Below are positions 44,257 to 53,680 of a DNA stretch of 64,000 nt, piece after piece. Every line of letters begins with the position of its first letter. The first letter of the stretch is position 1. Below the pieces are notes generated by a model, which did not search any database, was not told the origin of the DNA, and worked only from the letters and a program-made list of their open reading frames with translations. The stretch is from Arcobacter siniprincipis (GTDB lineage: Bacteria; Campylobacterota; Campylobacteria; Campylobacterales; Arcobacteraceae): contig NZ_CP182343.1 in the NCBI RefSeq assembly GCF_048571125.1, forward strand, positions 2,294,001 to 2,358,000, given 5' to 3'. The position numbers were made by a program, and so were the translations under genes.

Positions 44257-45138
44257 TTATTTTTTACTTGAAGCTAAAACTCCACTAATAATAATTAAAA
44301 TTATACCTAATGATATCCAAATATCAGGAAATTTGTCCCCTAATATTACACCTAGAATTATTGCAAAAATTAAATTACTATATGAAATTGTTCCTACTAT
44401 TCCAGCTTTTGCAACCCCATAAGCTTTTGTCATATAAATTTGAGCAAATGTAGCAGTTATTCCCATAAGAGTTATATATAACAAATCATTTAGATTTGGC
44501 ATCGTAAATTTCCCAAACATAAAATCAAAAGTACTATTTGAATAAAAGTTTGCAATTACCATCAAGATAATAGGACCTATTGTTCCTATTGTCATAAATG
44601 ACAAAACTATAACCCTAGTATCATAAAAAGTTCTCAGTTCTCTAACTGAAGTGTATGCTAATGCAGCACCTACTCCTGAAAAAATACCAAGCCAATCTGT
44701 TTTATCTAAAGTACTTCCATCAAACTTTGTAATAAAAAGTATTCCAATAAATCCAATAAATACCCCTATCCATCCTCTTAATCCTAATTTTTCTTTTATG
44801 AAAATATATGCAAAAATAGCTGTAAATATTGTAGAAGTTTTAGAAAAAGTCATAGCTTCAGCAAGTGAAATATTTGAAATATTGTAAAAAAATGTAAGCA
44901 GGGCTAAAAAACCAACAAAACCTCTGAAAAATAGTAATAAAGGCTTTCCACCTATTTGCTTTACTGGTTTTTTGTATAAAGAAATAGTAATTAAGACTAC
45001 TCCAAATATATTTCTGAAAAATACAACTTCAATTGAACTCATGGAAGAACTTAATTCTTTGGCGAAAGCTCCCATAAAAGCAAATAAAAGTGATGCAAAA
45101 AGCATAAACTTTATGCCTTGTATTGTTTGAGTGTCCAT
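44257..45138 (-). CDS. DMT/EamA-family transporter
   Basis: 293-residue inner-membrane protein with ten helices as two EamA halves (RhaT-like). First half: FMLFASLLFAFMGAFAKELS...VVFFRNIFGVVLI; second half begins WLGIFSGVGAALAYTSVRELR. Metabolite exporter class; substrate unknown. First gene of the long minus-strand unit that runs to pyrF; it is nine bases before the glutamate-synthase-like gene. Confidence 0.9.
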   Translation of the reverse strand: MDTQTIQGIKFMLFASLLFAFMGAFAKELSSSMSSIEVVFFRNIFGVVLITISLYKKPVKQIGGKPLLLFFRGFVGFLALLTFFYNISNISLAEAMTFSKTSTIFTAIFAYIFIKEKLGLRGWIGVFIGFIGILFITKFDGSTLDKTDWLGIFSGVGAALAYTSVRELRTFYDTRVIVLSFMTIGTIGPIILMVIANFYSNSTFDFMFGKFTMPNLNDLLYITLMGITATFAQIYMTKAYGVAKAGIVGTISYSNLIFAIILGVILGDKFPDIWISLGIILIIISGVLASSKK

Positions 45139-45260
45139 TATAATCCTAGGATGTAAAAACCGAATTTTAATTAATCTTTTGTTAAAATCCGGTTATTCTC
45201 AATAAGTAATAAATAGTTTTAATACATTTAAAAATACAGAACTAAACCAATAGGAACAAA

Positions 45261-46526
45261 ATGAAATATTTAAAAATACAATCTTCTAAAAATCTTCAAG
45301 GTGAAATAAAAATATCAGGGGCTAAAAATGCCACTTTACCTTTACTTGCATCAACTATATTATCAAATAATCAAATCAATATTGGAAATCTTCCAGATGT
45401 AGTTGATATAAATACAATGCTAAAGTTACTAGAAATGCTAGGAGCTGATTATTCAAAAGACAAAAATAAAATAAAAATTTCAACACAAAATCTAAAAGAG
45501 ACAAAAGCAACTTACGATATTGTAAAAACAATGAGAGCATCTATTTTAGTATTAGGACCACTACTTGCAAGATTTGGGCATTGTGAAGTTTCTCTTCCTG
45601 GTGGTTGTGCTATTGGGCAAAGACCTGTTGATTTACACTTAAAAGCTATGGAAGCATTGGGTGCAACAATAGAAATAAAAGCTGGATATATAAAAGCAAC
45701 TGCACCAAATGGATTAAAGGGTGCAAAAATTGTTTTTGACAAAGTAACCGTGGGTGGAACAGAAAATGCAATTATGGCAGCAGCACTTGCTGTTGGTAAA
45801 ACACAAATTATCAATTGTGCAAAAGAGCCTGAAATAGTACAATTATGTGAAGTTTTGAAAAATGCAGGATTAGATATAAGTGGAATCGGTAGTTCTGATA
45901 TTACAATTATGGGTACAAATAAAAAACTTTTGGAATTTAAAGATTTTGATATAATTCCTGATAGAATTGAAGCTGGAACATATTTATGTGCAGGAGCAAT
46001 TACAAATTCTAAATTGACAATTACTAATGTAGAACCTTTACATTTAGAAGCTGTAATATCAAAACTAGAAGAGATGAATTTTAAAATTGAAACAACACAA
46101 AATGAAATCACTATTTTTCCAAGTGATAACATAAAAGCTGTAAATATAATAACAACAGAGTATCCAGGCTTTCCAACTGATATGCAAGCTCAATTTATGG
46201 CTCTTGCAACTCAAGCAAATGGGACAAGTACTATTGATGAAAGATTGTTTGAAAACAGATATATGCATGTAAGTGAGCTTTTAAGAATGGGTGCAGATAT
46301 CCATCTTAATGGAAATATAGCAAGTATAACCGGTACTCCAAATAAGTTAAATGGTACAGATGTTATGGCTACAGATTTAAGAGCTAGTTCTGCTTTAGTT
46401 TTAGCAGCACTTGTGGCAGAGGGGGAAACAAATATTCATAGAATTTATCATCTAGATAGAGGATATGAAGATTTAGAAGGGAAATTAGTAAAAATAGGTG
46501 TCAATATCAAAAGTTTTAATGAATAA
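45261..46526 (+). CDS. murA: UDP-N-acetylglucosamine 1-carboxyvinyltransferase
   Basis: First committed step of peptidoglycan synthesis; the fosfomycin target. 421 residues. Lys22-Asn23 (SGAKNATLPLLA) and Cys116 (SLPGGCAIGQRPVDLHL), the PEP-binding loop Cys, are present, so it should be fosfomycin sensitive rather than the Asp variant. Divergent from the EamA transporter. Its stop lies in a short direct repeat. Confidence 0.97.
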   Translation: MKYLKIQSSKNLQGEIKISGAKNATLPLLASTILSNNQINIGNLPDVVDINTMLKLLEMLGADYSKDKNKIKISTQNLKETKATYDIVKTMRASILVLGPLLARFGHCEVSLPGGCAIGQRPVDLHLKAMEALGATIEIKAGYIKATAPNGLKGAKIVFDKVTVGGTENAIMAAALAVGKTQIINCAKEPEIVQLCEVLKNAGLDISGIGSSDITIMGTNKKLLEFKDFDIIPDRIEAGTYLCAGAITNSKLTITNVEPLHLEAVISKLEEMNFKIETTQNEITIFPSDNIKAVNIITTEYPGFPTDMQAQFMALATQANGTSTIDERLFENRYMHVSELLRMGADIHLNGNIASITGTPNKLNGTDVMATDLRASSALVLAALVAEGETNIHRIYHLDRGYEDLEGKLVKIGVNIKSFNE

Positions 46527-46556
46527 TTATTATTTTCAACTAATAATTATTATTTT
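46522..46556. repeat. 15-bp direct repeat across the murA stop
   Basis: aataattattatttt at 46522-46536 and again at 46542-46556, five bases apart, so the period is 20. The first copy includes the murA TAA. It looks like a small tandem duplication at a gene end. Confidence 0.8.
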
Positions 46557-46604
46557 ATAAGAGATATTTGACTAAAATCACTTGTATAAAATTAAGGTAC
46601 GATT

Positions 46605-47726
46605 ATGAAACTTGAAATTTCTTTATTTAGATTTGACTGTAAATCAGACTATTTACCATATTACACAAAACATTTTTTAAATGTTGAGGAAAATAACACA
46701 CTCTTGACTGTTTTAAATAAACTCAATAGTGAAGATGAATTCTCTTTTGAAAATAGTCCAAATAGTTATTTTGTTGTAAATGGTATTTACATGAGTGTAA
46801 TGACTACTTGCAAACAAATAAAAGATATTTTTGGAAGTGATATAAAAATAGAGCCTCTAAGTATAAGAAGAGTAAATAAAGATTTTATAATCAATGAAGA
46901 TGATTTTACTTCTAAAATTTCAATACTAAATGAATTTATAACTACAGATTTACTAGCTACTCACATTGATAAAAAAATAGAAGAATTGTATTTATCGTAT
47001 AAGGTATATTTTTATGCTTCAAATACTTTAAATATGGAACACAACTATATAGGAGATGCTATTGTTTTATTAGCTTCTGATTTAATAGAAAGATTTCCTC
47101 AAAAAGAAAATGCTATATTACATGCAATCAAAAAGTGTGAATACGGAATAGAGTTTCATACAAGCCTAAGAAATAGAATTTTTAACTTTGACCAAAATAT
47201 TGAAGATAAAATTGTAAATTTAAAAAATAAACTAAATATTTCAAAAACTATTGATAGACAAAACTTTAAATCTTCTATATCAAAAACAATCAATTTTGGT
47301 ACATTTAAAAAAGCACAAGAAATAAAACATGACTTCAAAGACTTTAATTTGGCGTATTTAAAAACAGAAGATTCACTAGATAAATCAAACTTAATTTCAA
47401 AACTTAAAGCAAAAGTACTTGACTTAGCATCTTTAAATCAAGATTTAGCAAAAGATACTTTTCACTTAAATCCAGAATTAACTTATAAATTAACTTCAAC
47501 TTTAATGCTTGATGCTTATGATAGTGGAGCTGATTTTATAGTTGTAGATAATGATCAAGATTTTTACCTATTAGATTTTAATAGAAAAAATATGGAAAGT
47601 GTAATAGGAAGAGAAATCAATCTTCCAGTTTTACATATAAATGAGCTTGAAAACTTAGCTATTGGGGAACATGATTTAGCAAAAACTACTTTAAAAAATC
47701 ATACTTTAGACCCTAAAATAATTTAG
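46605..47726 (+). CDS. DUF5644-like protein, degenerate ferredoxin/HdrB architecture
   Basis: 373 residues. The N-terminal 45 residues (LEISLFRFDCKSDYLPYYTKHFLNVEENNTLLTVLNKL, in part) look like a 2Fe-2S SdhB-type fold but lack the four Cys. The C-terminal part (GADFIVVDNDQDFYLLD then LPVLHINELENLAIG) looks like the CCG domain of heterodisulfide reductase B, also without Cys. The match to DUF5644 of Campylobacterota is from memory. It is probably a non-redox relative with a structural or binding role. Downstream of murA, nine bases before the HNH-like gene. Confidence 0.7.
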   Translation: MKLEISLFRFDCKSDYLPYYTKHFLNVEENNTLLTVLNKLNSEDEFSFENSPNSYFVVNGIYMSVMTTCKQIKDIFGSDIKIEPLSIRRVNKDFIINEDDFTSKISILNEFITTDLLATHIDKKIEELYLSYKVYFYASNTLNMEHNYIGDAIVLLASDLIERFPQKENAILHAIKKCEYGIEFHTSLRNRIFNFDQNIEDKIVNLKNKLNISKTIDRQNFKSSISKTINFGTFKKAQEIKHDFKDFNLAYLKTEDSLDKSNLISKLKAKVLDLASLNQDLAKDTFHLNPELTYKLTSTLMLDAYDSGADFIVVDNDQDFYLLDFNRKNMESVIGREINLPVLHINELENLAIGEHDLAKTTLKNHTLDPKII

Positions 47727-47735
47727 CTGTTAATT

Positions 47736-48350
47736 ATGATTCTTGGTTTAGATTATATAATCGTATCATCAATCATAATTGCTTGTATATTGCCTTTTTA
47801 TATCTATAGAAAAAAAATATTTAAAAAATATTATACTAAAAATAACATTTCTTTTTTTGTACATGAGATAACTATTTACTTAAAAAACAGATATCCAAAA
47901 GTAAATTTTGATTTTTCAAGAATTAATTTAATAAGCAAAACAAACCCTTACGACCAAGCAAGAATATTGATTTTGGAAGAAATGACAAAACAGTTTATAG
48001 AATTGCCATATGAAAAAAGAACTCAAAGAAACATACCAAAAGATCTATTGTGGGCAAGTTATGAAAAAGAATCTATTCCTAAAAATAGTACTCCGAATAA
48101 TCTTCTTAGAAGAAAAAACTTCGTTTTAAAAAGAGATAATTATAAGTGTAATAGATGTGGTAAAAGTATTAAAATAGATACTTCTATGTTATTACTAATA
48201 AAAGATTTAGACCAAGGGGGAACTTATCATTTTGAGAACTTGAGTATTTTATGTAATGATTGCAATAAAATAATAAACTCTCAAGCTCCAGAAAAACTAA
48301 TAAAAGACTTGAGTATTTTTAATATACTGATGAGAAAATATATAAAATAA
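47736..48350 (+). CDS. Membrane-anchored HNH-like protein lacking the catalytic His
   Basis: 204 residues: N-terminal helix (about 4-24), then a soluble region ending in an HNH-type zinc fold: KRDNYKCNRCGKSIKIDTSMLLLIKD, GGTYHFENLSILCNDCNK. Both CX2C zinc pairs and the Asn of ENL are there, but the first catalytic His (normally in DHI) is absent (LLIKD). So it is likely a binding protein, not an active nuclease. Co-transcribed with the DUF5644-like gene. Ends one base before the AraC gene's stop. Confidence 0.75.
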   Translation: MILGLDYIIVSSIIIACILPFYIYRKKIFKKYYTKNNISFFVHEITIYLKNRYPKVNFDFSRINLISKTNPYDQARILILEEMTKQFIELPYEKRTQRNIPKDLLWASYEKESIPKNSTPNNLLRRKNFVLKRDNYKCNRCGKSIKIDTSMLLLIKDLDQGGTYHFENLSILCNDCNKIINSQAPEKLIKDLSIFNILMRKYIK

Positions 48351-49223
48351 TCAATAGTTTATAGATACATAAAAACTCAAATCAAACTCATTTTCTTCAT
48401 TTAAAAAGTTATTCTTTCTATATATTACATATGAGGGTTTAGTTGTAGTTTCATACTCACTTTTAGGAAGCCATTCATGATAAACCCAATGTATAAATTT
48501 AAGAATATCACCCCTTTTACCTACTAAATCAAATTTGGCATAAACACCCTCTGATATCTTAAAATTTGGGAGTCTATCACTTTTTATATTCTTATCATCT
48601 GTTACAATACAGGCAATATATTGACACTCATTTAATGGTGTAATAGTTGGATTATCATGAAATAGTGCTATTTGTTGATAGTTTTTTATATCATTTGATA
48701 AAATCCAAGTTTGAAGCTTCTGCCAGGTCTCTTTTATATTTGCATTGTAACCATTGTTTCTTATGTAAAAACTCTCAAAAAATGGCATCTTTACGATACT
48801 TGGTGTCATATCACTAAAATCTGCAGTAGATTCCATTGCTTTTTGTGATTGTTGTAAGATTTTGTGTGAGTAATCTTTATACCCTGTACTTCTCCACTCT
48901 TTGGGAGTCATTTCAAATCTCTCTTTAAAACTTTTTATAAATGAAGATTGAGAAGAGTATCCACACTGATTTGCAATATTTGATATAGTAGAGTATTTAT
49001 TTGTCAAAAGTAGATTTGATGCCTTTTGAAGCCTTATAGACTTGATACTCTCATAAATATTTTTTCCAAAAGCATCTTTGAAAATTCTATGCATATGGAA
49101 TTTACTAACTTTTAGATCAATACTTAACTCTTCTATGTCAATATGTATATCAATATGAGTATAGATATAATACATAATATCATTAGCTATTTTTGTTCTT
49201 TTTTGCAATGTATCTTTTTTCAT
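48351..49223 (-). CDS. AraC-family regulator with GyrI-like effector domain
   Basis: 290 residues. AraC DNA-binding domain at about 10-115 with two helix-turn-helix units (DIEELSIDLKVSKFHMHRIFKD and ISNIANQCGYSSQSSFIKSFKERF), then a GyrI-like small-molecule domain (about 140-290: KMPFFESFYIRNNGYN...KISEGVYAKFDLVG). This layout is seen in Rob/multidrug-sensing regulators. No clear target next to it; starts divergent from the hypothetical gene at 49346. Confidence 0.92.
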   Translation of the reverse strand: MKKDTLQKRTKIANDIMYYIYTHIDIHIDIEELSIDLKVSKFHMHRIFKDAFGKNIYESIKSIRLQKASNLLLTNKYSTISNIANQCGYSSQSSFIKSFKERFEMTPKEWRSTGYKDYSHKILQQSQKAMESTADFSDMTPSIVKMPFFESFYIRNNGYNANIKETWQKLQTWILSNDIKNYQQIALFHDNPTITPLNECQYIACIVTDDKNIKSDRLPNFKISEGVYAKFDLVGKRGDILKFIHWVYHEWLPKSEYETTTKPSYVIYRKNNFLNEENEFDLSFYVSINY

Positions 49224-49345
49224 AAAATATTATAGCACTTTTAAACTATAAAATTAGCACAAAATGATTATAAACAAAGCACAAAAAAAGAAGAAGTAAT
49301 AATTTTTTTTTCCTAAAATAGATAAATCTAAAAATTAGGGTGTTT

Positions 49346-50029
49346 ATGGATAAGAATGATCAATTAAAATTAGTCTCGAAGTATTGTAACTCTTTTAATT
49401 TAAAAAAGGTAAAAGTTGATACTTTATTATTAATAGTTCATATGCTTTTAAGTGATTATGAAAAAATTGAAATAAAAGATAATACTATAAAAAAAAATCT
49501 TTTAATAGATAGTCAAGATATTGATTTCATAAATAAAAGTATTCATGAGTTAAAAAACTACTTAGAATCAAATATTATTGTAAGTGAAACTTTACTTTAT
49601 ATATTTAGAAATAAAAATCTATCTCCTACATTTTTAAAACTTTCAAAAAATCTTGAACCGATGCGAGTTTATTATCAATATTTAACTTCAATATTCTCTA
49701 ATAAAATAACAAAAGGTTCTTTTTGGATACCAGAATTATTAGCTTTTTCATTAATACATTATTTTAAAAAAGAACAAGAGAAATCCTTTTTTAACCATAC
49801 TCTAATTCAAAATTTTCCAACTGAAAAATTTTTAAATATTTATAATCAAAATAATATCAAAATAAAAAAACAACTCTCGAAGGAAGAACAAGTTAATTTA
49901 TGGAAGATTAAGACAAACCTAGATGAGATGTATGATTTGTCTGAATATATGATAGAAAAATACTTGGAATTTAATTATAAAATAAATGATAAAAGAGTCT
50001 CTAAAACAAGAATTAAAAAGAAGAAATAA
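49346..50029 (+). CDS. Hypothetical protein
   Basis: 227-residue mostly helical, basic-tailed protein (ends KRVSKTRIKKKK). No signal peptide, no membrane helix, no recognised domain. ATG 49346 chosen over an in-frame GTG two codons earlier. It is convergent with the orphan secretin (three bases between stops). I see no function. Confidence 0.6.
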   Translation: MDKNDQLKLVSKYCNSFNLKKVKVDTLLLIVHMLLSDYEKIEIKDNTIKKNLLIDSQDIDFINKSIHELKNYLESNIIVSETLLYIFRNKNLSPTFLKLSKNLEPMRVYYQYLTSIFSNKITKGSFWIPELLAFSLIHYFKKEQEKSFFNHTLIQNFPTEKFLNIYNQNNIKIKKQLSKEEQVNLWKIKTNLDEMYDLSEYMIEKYLEFNYKINDKRVSKTRIKKKK

Positions 50030-50032
50030 GTA

Positions 50033-51439
50033 TCACTTATCAACATTATTATATATTTTTTCTAATACATTCGAAGAACTGCTTTTATGCACACTACTTT
50101 TTTCTATTTTTTTGTTTTCAAGCTCTTTTATTAAACTGTTTACATAAATATCTTCTAAACTTTGTAAATAATCAACCTTACTTTTTATAATACTAAGTGT
50201 TGAATCTTTTGGGACGATATATGGTGTTATAATTACTACAAGATTTATCTTATCATTTATATATTTTTCATTTTTAAATAAAGTACCAAGTATTGGAATA
50301 TCTTTTAAAACGGGAAGCCCTGATTCTGCTTGAATTTTTTTAGATTTTATTAATCCTCCGATTATTACACTTTCTGCATTGTTTAAAATAGCCGTTGTAA
50401 TAACTTCTTTTTTTGATGTATCTATATTCTCACTAGTGTTTGATTCTTTTGCATCTTCAAGAACCGCATTGATTTGTAAAATAATTTTATTATTTGTTAT
50501 TCTAGGTTTTACTTTTAGTCTTAAACCTATCTCTTCTCTTTTAAATGATTCTGTTGTTCCTGAAGTATTTGTTGTCTGTCCTGTTTTGAAAGATTTTGTT
50601 TCACCAACATAAATAGATGATTCTTTATTATTTATACATAAAATTGAGGGCTCTGATATTACATCTATTGCTTGGTTTTGTTTTAGGAAATTTATTGTGG
50701 CCCCTAAATTTAATCCCTTTGATAAAGAATTTAAGTCAAAACCAAAAGTTGAAAATTCACTAAAATTAATTGCAATATTTTTTAAACTATTAAAAGAACT
50801 AGAAAAAGTACTAAGATTTGTAGAACTATATTTATTAAATCCATTTAACCCATATTCTAGTCCCACTTCTTTTGTCTTAGTTTCACTTATTTCAACAATT
50901 TTTGCTTTTATATAAATTTGAGGATATGAAATATCAATTTTTTTGATAAATCTTTTTATATTTTCTGTATCACTTTTACTTCCTACTACTATAATAGAAT
51001 TTGTATCATTTTCTACTGTCATAATTGGATTTATATTTGATTTTTTATTTGAATAAATGGTATTTAAAACTTTTAATATATTTTGAGCTTCAAGATTTTG
51101 AATAGGTATTATTTCTACTTTTTTTTCTTGTTGATTCAATGGTCTATTTTTATTTTCAATTTTGAAAATAGTTCCTTCATCTTTTAAAACATAACCTTTT
51201 TTCAATAAAGTAAATTTTAAAAGTTCTAAAAGCTTTTGCTTTTTTATTGATTTATTTGATACAAAATCAACTTTTCCTTCAATCTTATCTAAATAAAAAA
51301 TATTTTTATTCAATTGCTTAGAAGTGATTTTTATAAACTCTTCAATGGATAAATTTTTAAAATTTATATTTATGTACTCGTTATTGTTTGCCTTTAACCC
51401 CATTGTAAAAATCAATAAAATAAAAATTATAATCTTCAA
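50033..51439 (-). CDS. Secretin, GspD/MshL-type (orphan)
   Basis: 468-residue outer-membrane secretin. Signal peptide 1-17, an N-terminal STN/N0-type domain (about 22-95), a secretin N1 domain (IIPIQNLEAQNILKVLNTIYSNK...NSIIVVGSKSDTENIKRFIKKID), then the secretin core: VGLEYGLNG, GATINFLKQNQAIDVISEPSIL, EIGLRLKVKPRI, ESGLPVLKDIPILGTLF. It is shorter than full GspD. No pilus or type II secretion gene is next to it, so its machine must be coded elsewhere. Confidence 0.93.
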   Translation of the reverse strand: MKIIIFILLIFTMGLKANNNEYININFKNLSIEEFIKITSKQLNKNIFYLDKIEGKVDFVSNKSIKKQKLLELLKFTLLKKGYVLKDEGTIFKIENKNRPLNQQEKKVEIIPIQNLEAQNILKVLNTIYSNKKSNINPIMTVENDTNSIIVVGSKSDTENIKRFIKKIDISYPQIYIKAKIVEISETKTKEVGLEYGLNGFNKYSSTNLSTFSSSFNSLKNIAINFSEFSTFGFDLNSLSKGLNLGATINFLKQNQAIDVISEPSILCINNKESSIYVGETKSFKTGQTTNTSGTTESFKREEIGLRLKVKPRITNNKIILQINAVLEDAKESNTSENIDTSKKEVITTAILNNAESVIIGGLIKSKKIQAESGLPVLKDIPILGTLFKNEKYINDKINLVVIITPYIVPKDSTLSIIKSKVDYLQSLEDIYVNSLIKELENKKIEKSSVHKSSSSNVLEKIYNNVDK

Positions 51440-51501
51440 ATTGTCACCTTTAATAATTATACATATTATTATATATTAATTATTTAAAAGTTACATTAAA
51501 A

Positions 51502-52083
51502 TTATAAATTTATAGCTAATTTAGTATTTAGAGGTAAATCTTTTTCAAAGATTTCAAAATCTTCTTTTGTAGATTCTAAATGTAGTTTGATATTCAAATC
51601 AAACTCTTTATTTATAATATTTATATTTTGATTACTAATTAAATACTCTAACTTCGATAAATCAGAATATTCACAAGTTAGTATTCTCTGTTCTAGTTTT
51701 TCATAAGTTTGTAGTTGTGAAATATTAATCACACTATTAACAGCATCACTATAGGCTCTTACTAATCCACCTGTTCCAAGTTTCACTCCACCAAAATATC
51801 TTACAACTATCACAAAAGTGTTTATTAGTTCATTTCCTGCCATTACATTTAAGCAAGGTTTCCCACTTGTACCTTTTGGTTCTCCATCATCACTACTATT
51901 TTCAATAATTTGATCAAATTCATTTAAATACCTATAAGCATAAACAAAATGTCTAGCTTTTGGATGCTCTTCTTTTAATCTTTTCATTACATCATTAAAC
52001 TTTTCATACGGAGCTAAAAAAGCAAAAAACTTTGATTTTTTCTCTTCAAAAACTGAACTAAACTCTTTTTGAACATATTTCAA
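51502..52083 (-). CDS. yigZ: YigZ/IMPACT family protein
   Basis: 193-residue UPF0029 (IMPACT) family protein. Signature: KSKFFAFLAPYEK, HPKARHFVYAYR, ENSSDDGEPKGTSGKPCLNVM, VVRYFGGVKLGTGGLVRAYSDA. Members relate to translation control but the bacterial role is not defined. Divergent from tlyA with 14 bases between starts, so promoters overlap the coding starts. Confidence 0.95.
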   Translation of the reverse strand: MKYVQKEFSSVFEEKKSKFFAFLAPYEKFNDVMKRLKEEHPKARHFVYAYRYLNEFDQIIENSSDDGEPKGTSGKPCLNVMAGNELINTFVIVVRYFGGVKLGTGGLVRAYSDAVNSVINISQLQTYEKLEQRILTCEYSDLSKLEYLISNQNINIINKEFDLNIKLHLESTKEDFEIFEKDLPLNTKLAINL

Positions 52084-52097
52084 CTATAATTCCACCC

Positions 52098-52820
52098 ATG
52101 AGATTAGATTTATTTTTAACAAAAGCTTTCAACATACAAAGTAGAAATAAGGCGCATGAACTTATAAAAGCAAATAAAATAAAAATAGATGGTGCCATTA
52201 TAACAAAACCATCTTTTAATGTAGAAGATACACATAAAGTTGAAATACTAGAAGATACTTTTTATGTCTCAAGGGCTGCATATAAATTAAAATACTTTTT
52301 GGATGAAATTGATTTAGACCTAAATGATTTAACAGCTTTAGATATAGGTTCTAGCACTGGTGGTTTTACCCAAATACTTCTTGAAAATGGTGTTAAAAGT
52401 GTAACTTGCGTTGATGTAGGTTCAAATCAACTCCATGAAAAAATAAAACATGATGACAAAATTGAGTTTTATGAAAACTGTGATATTAGAGATTTTAAAA
52501 GTGATAAAATTTTTGATATCGTTACTTGTGATGTTTCTTTTATAAGTTTACACAATATTATAGATGATATAAATAGATTATCAACAAAAAATATAATAGT
52601 ACTGTTTAAACCCCAATTTGAAGTGGGTACAAATGTCAAAAGAGATAAAAAAGGTATGGTAAAAGATAAAGATGCCATAGACCTAGCTCGTAGAAAGTTT
52701 TTAGGAGTAACTGTTCTTTTAAATTGGAAGCTAATTAAGAACTCTAAAAGTAAATTAGAAGGGAAAGATGGCAATATTGAAGAGCTGTTTTACTTTCAAA
52801 AAGCACAGGTAGAAAAATGA
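52098..52820 (+). CDS. tlyA: TlyA-type rRNA 2'-O-methyltransferase
   Basis: 240 residues: S4 RNA-binding domain at about 1-60 (MRLDLFLTKAFNIQSRNKAHELI), then a FtsJ-like methyltransferase with SAM loop DIGSSTGGF and the motif VTCDVSFISL. The family modifies rRNA and affects capreomycin sensitivity and, in some, hemolysis. Its stop overlaps the ribF start by four bases. First gene of a compact plus-strand unit. Confidence 0.94.
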   Translation: MRLDLFLTKAFNIQSRNKAHELIKANKIKIDGAIITKPSFNVEDTHKVEILEDTFYVSRAAYKLKYFLDEIDLDLNDLTALDIGSSTGGFTQILLENGVKSVTCVDVGSNQLHEKIKHDDKIEFYENCDIRDFKSDKIFDIVTCDVSFISLHNIIDDINRLSTKNIIVLFKPQFEVGTNVKRDKKGMVKDKDAIDLARRKFLGVTVLLNWKLIKNSKSKLEGKDGNIEELFYFQKAQVEK

Positions 52821-53644
52821 AAAAAGACAAAAAGAGTATAACATCTATTGCAATTGGAGGATTTGATGGGATGCATATAGCCCATCAATCTTTATTTAAC
52901 AACTTAACTTCAAATGGTGCAATTATTGCAATTGAGACAGGTCATGCAAATATGACACCAAAAGAACAAAGACAAAAATATACAACTTTTCCAATATTTT
53001 ATTATGAATTAAATGATATAAAAGACTTAAGTGGAAAAGAGTTTATAGACCTACTAAAAGATGAATTCCCAAAGTTAAAGAAAATAGTTGTTGGCTTTGA
53101 TTTTTGTTTTGGTAAAAACAGAGCTAACTCTACAGAAGAGTTAAAATCACTCTTTAATGGAGAAGTTGTTGTTGTAAATGAAATAAGTGTGAATGATATT
53201 GCAATACACTCAAGAATAATCAGAGAATACATAAAAAACGGAGACTTTGAAACAGCAAATACACTTCTTGGAAGAAAATATGAAGTAAAAGGAACTCAAA
53301 TAAAAGGTCAAGGCTTAGGAAAGTCAGATTTTGTACCAACTATAAACTTAAATATTCAAGACTACCTTCTTCCAAAAGAAGGGGTTTATATAACTAAAAC
53401 AATAGTTGATGATATAAGCTATCCATCTATTTCTTTTATTGGTCACAGAATTACTACAGATGGTAACTTTGCAGTTGAAACTCATATTTTAAATAAAGAT
53501 ATTACAGTACATAATAGTAACATCTCAATCAAATTTCATAAAAAACTAAGAGATAATCAAAAATTTGACTCTTTTGAAAAATTAAAACAGCAAATAATAA
53601 ATGATATAAATGATTGTAAAATCTATTTTAATCTTGCTTTATAA
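52817..53644 (+). CDS. ribF: Bifunctional riboflavin kinase/FAD synthetase
   Basis: Makes FMN then FAD. 275 residues, slightly short. FAD-synthetase N-terminal domain with GGFDGMHIAHQSLF (nucleotide HXGH-type region), FDFCFGKNRANS, then riboflavin-kinase part with GQGLGKSDFVPTINL and PKEGVYI. Starts ATGA overlapping tlyA. Ends in the 24-bp palindrome that lies before cmoA. Confidence 0.95.
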   Translation: MKKDKKSITSIAIGGFDGMHIAHQSLFNNLTSNGAIIAIETGHANMTPKEQRQKYTTFPIFYYELNDIKDLSGKEFIDLLKDEFPKLKKIVVGFDFCFGKNRANSTEELKSLFNGEVVVVNEISVNDIAIHSRIIREYIKNGDFETANTLLGRKYEVKGTQIKGQGLGKSDFVPTINLNIQDYLLPKEGVYITKTIVDDISYPSISFIGHRITTDGNFAVETHILNKDITVHNSNISIKFHKKLRDNQKFDSFEKLKQQIINDINDCKIYFNLAL

Positions 53645-53666
53645 AATGATTATTAATAATCATTTT
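53643..53666. promoter_or_regulatory. Perfect 24-bp palindrome before cmoA
   Basis: Positions 53643-53654 (aaaatgattatt) and 53655-53666 are exact reverse complements with no spacer. It overlaps the ribF stop and lies 14 bases before cmoA. It resembles a Fur-type or other dimeric operator more than a terminator, since it has no loop and no T-run. Confidence 0.6.
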
Positions 53667-53680
53667 GATAGAATATCTAC

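Noticed and set aside
45512..46132. 206-residue minus-strand frame inside murA
   Set aside because: Antisense shadow of murA; no ribosome site and no recognisable domain.
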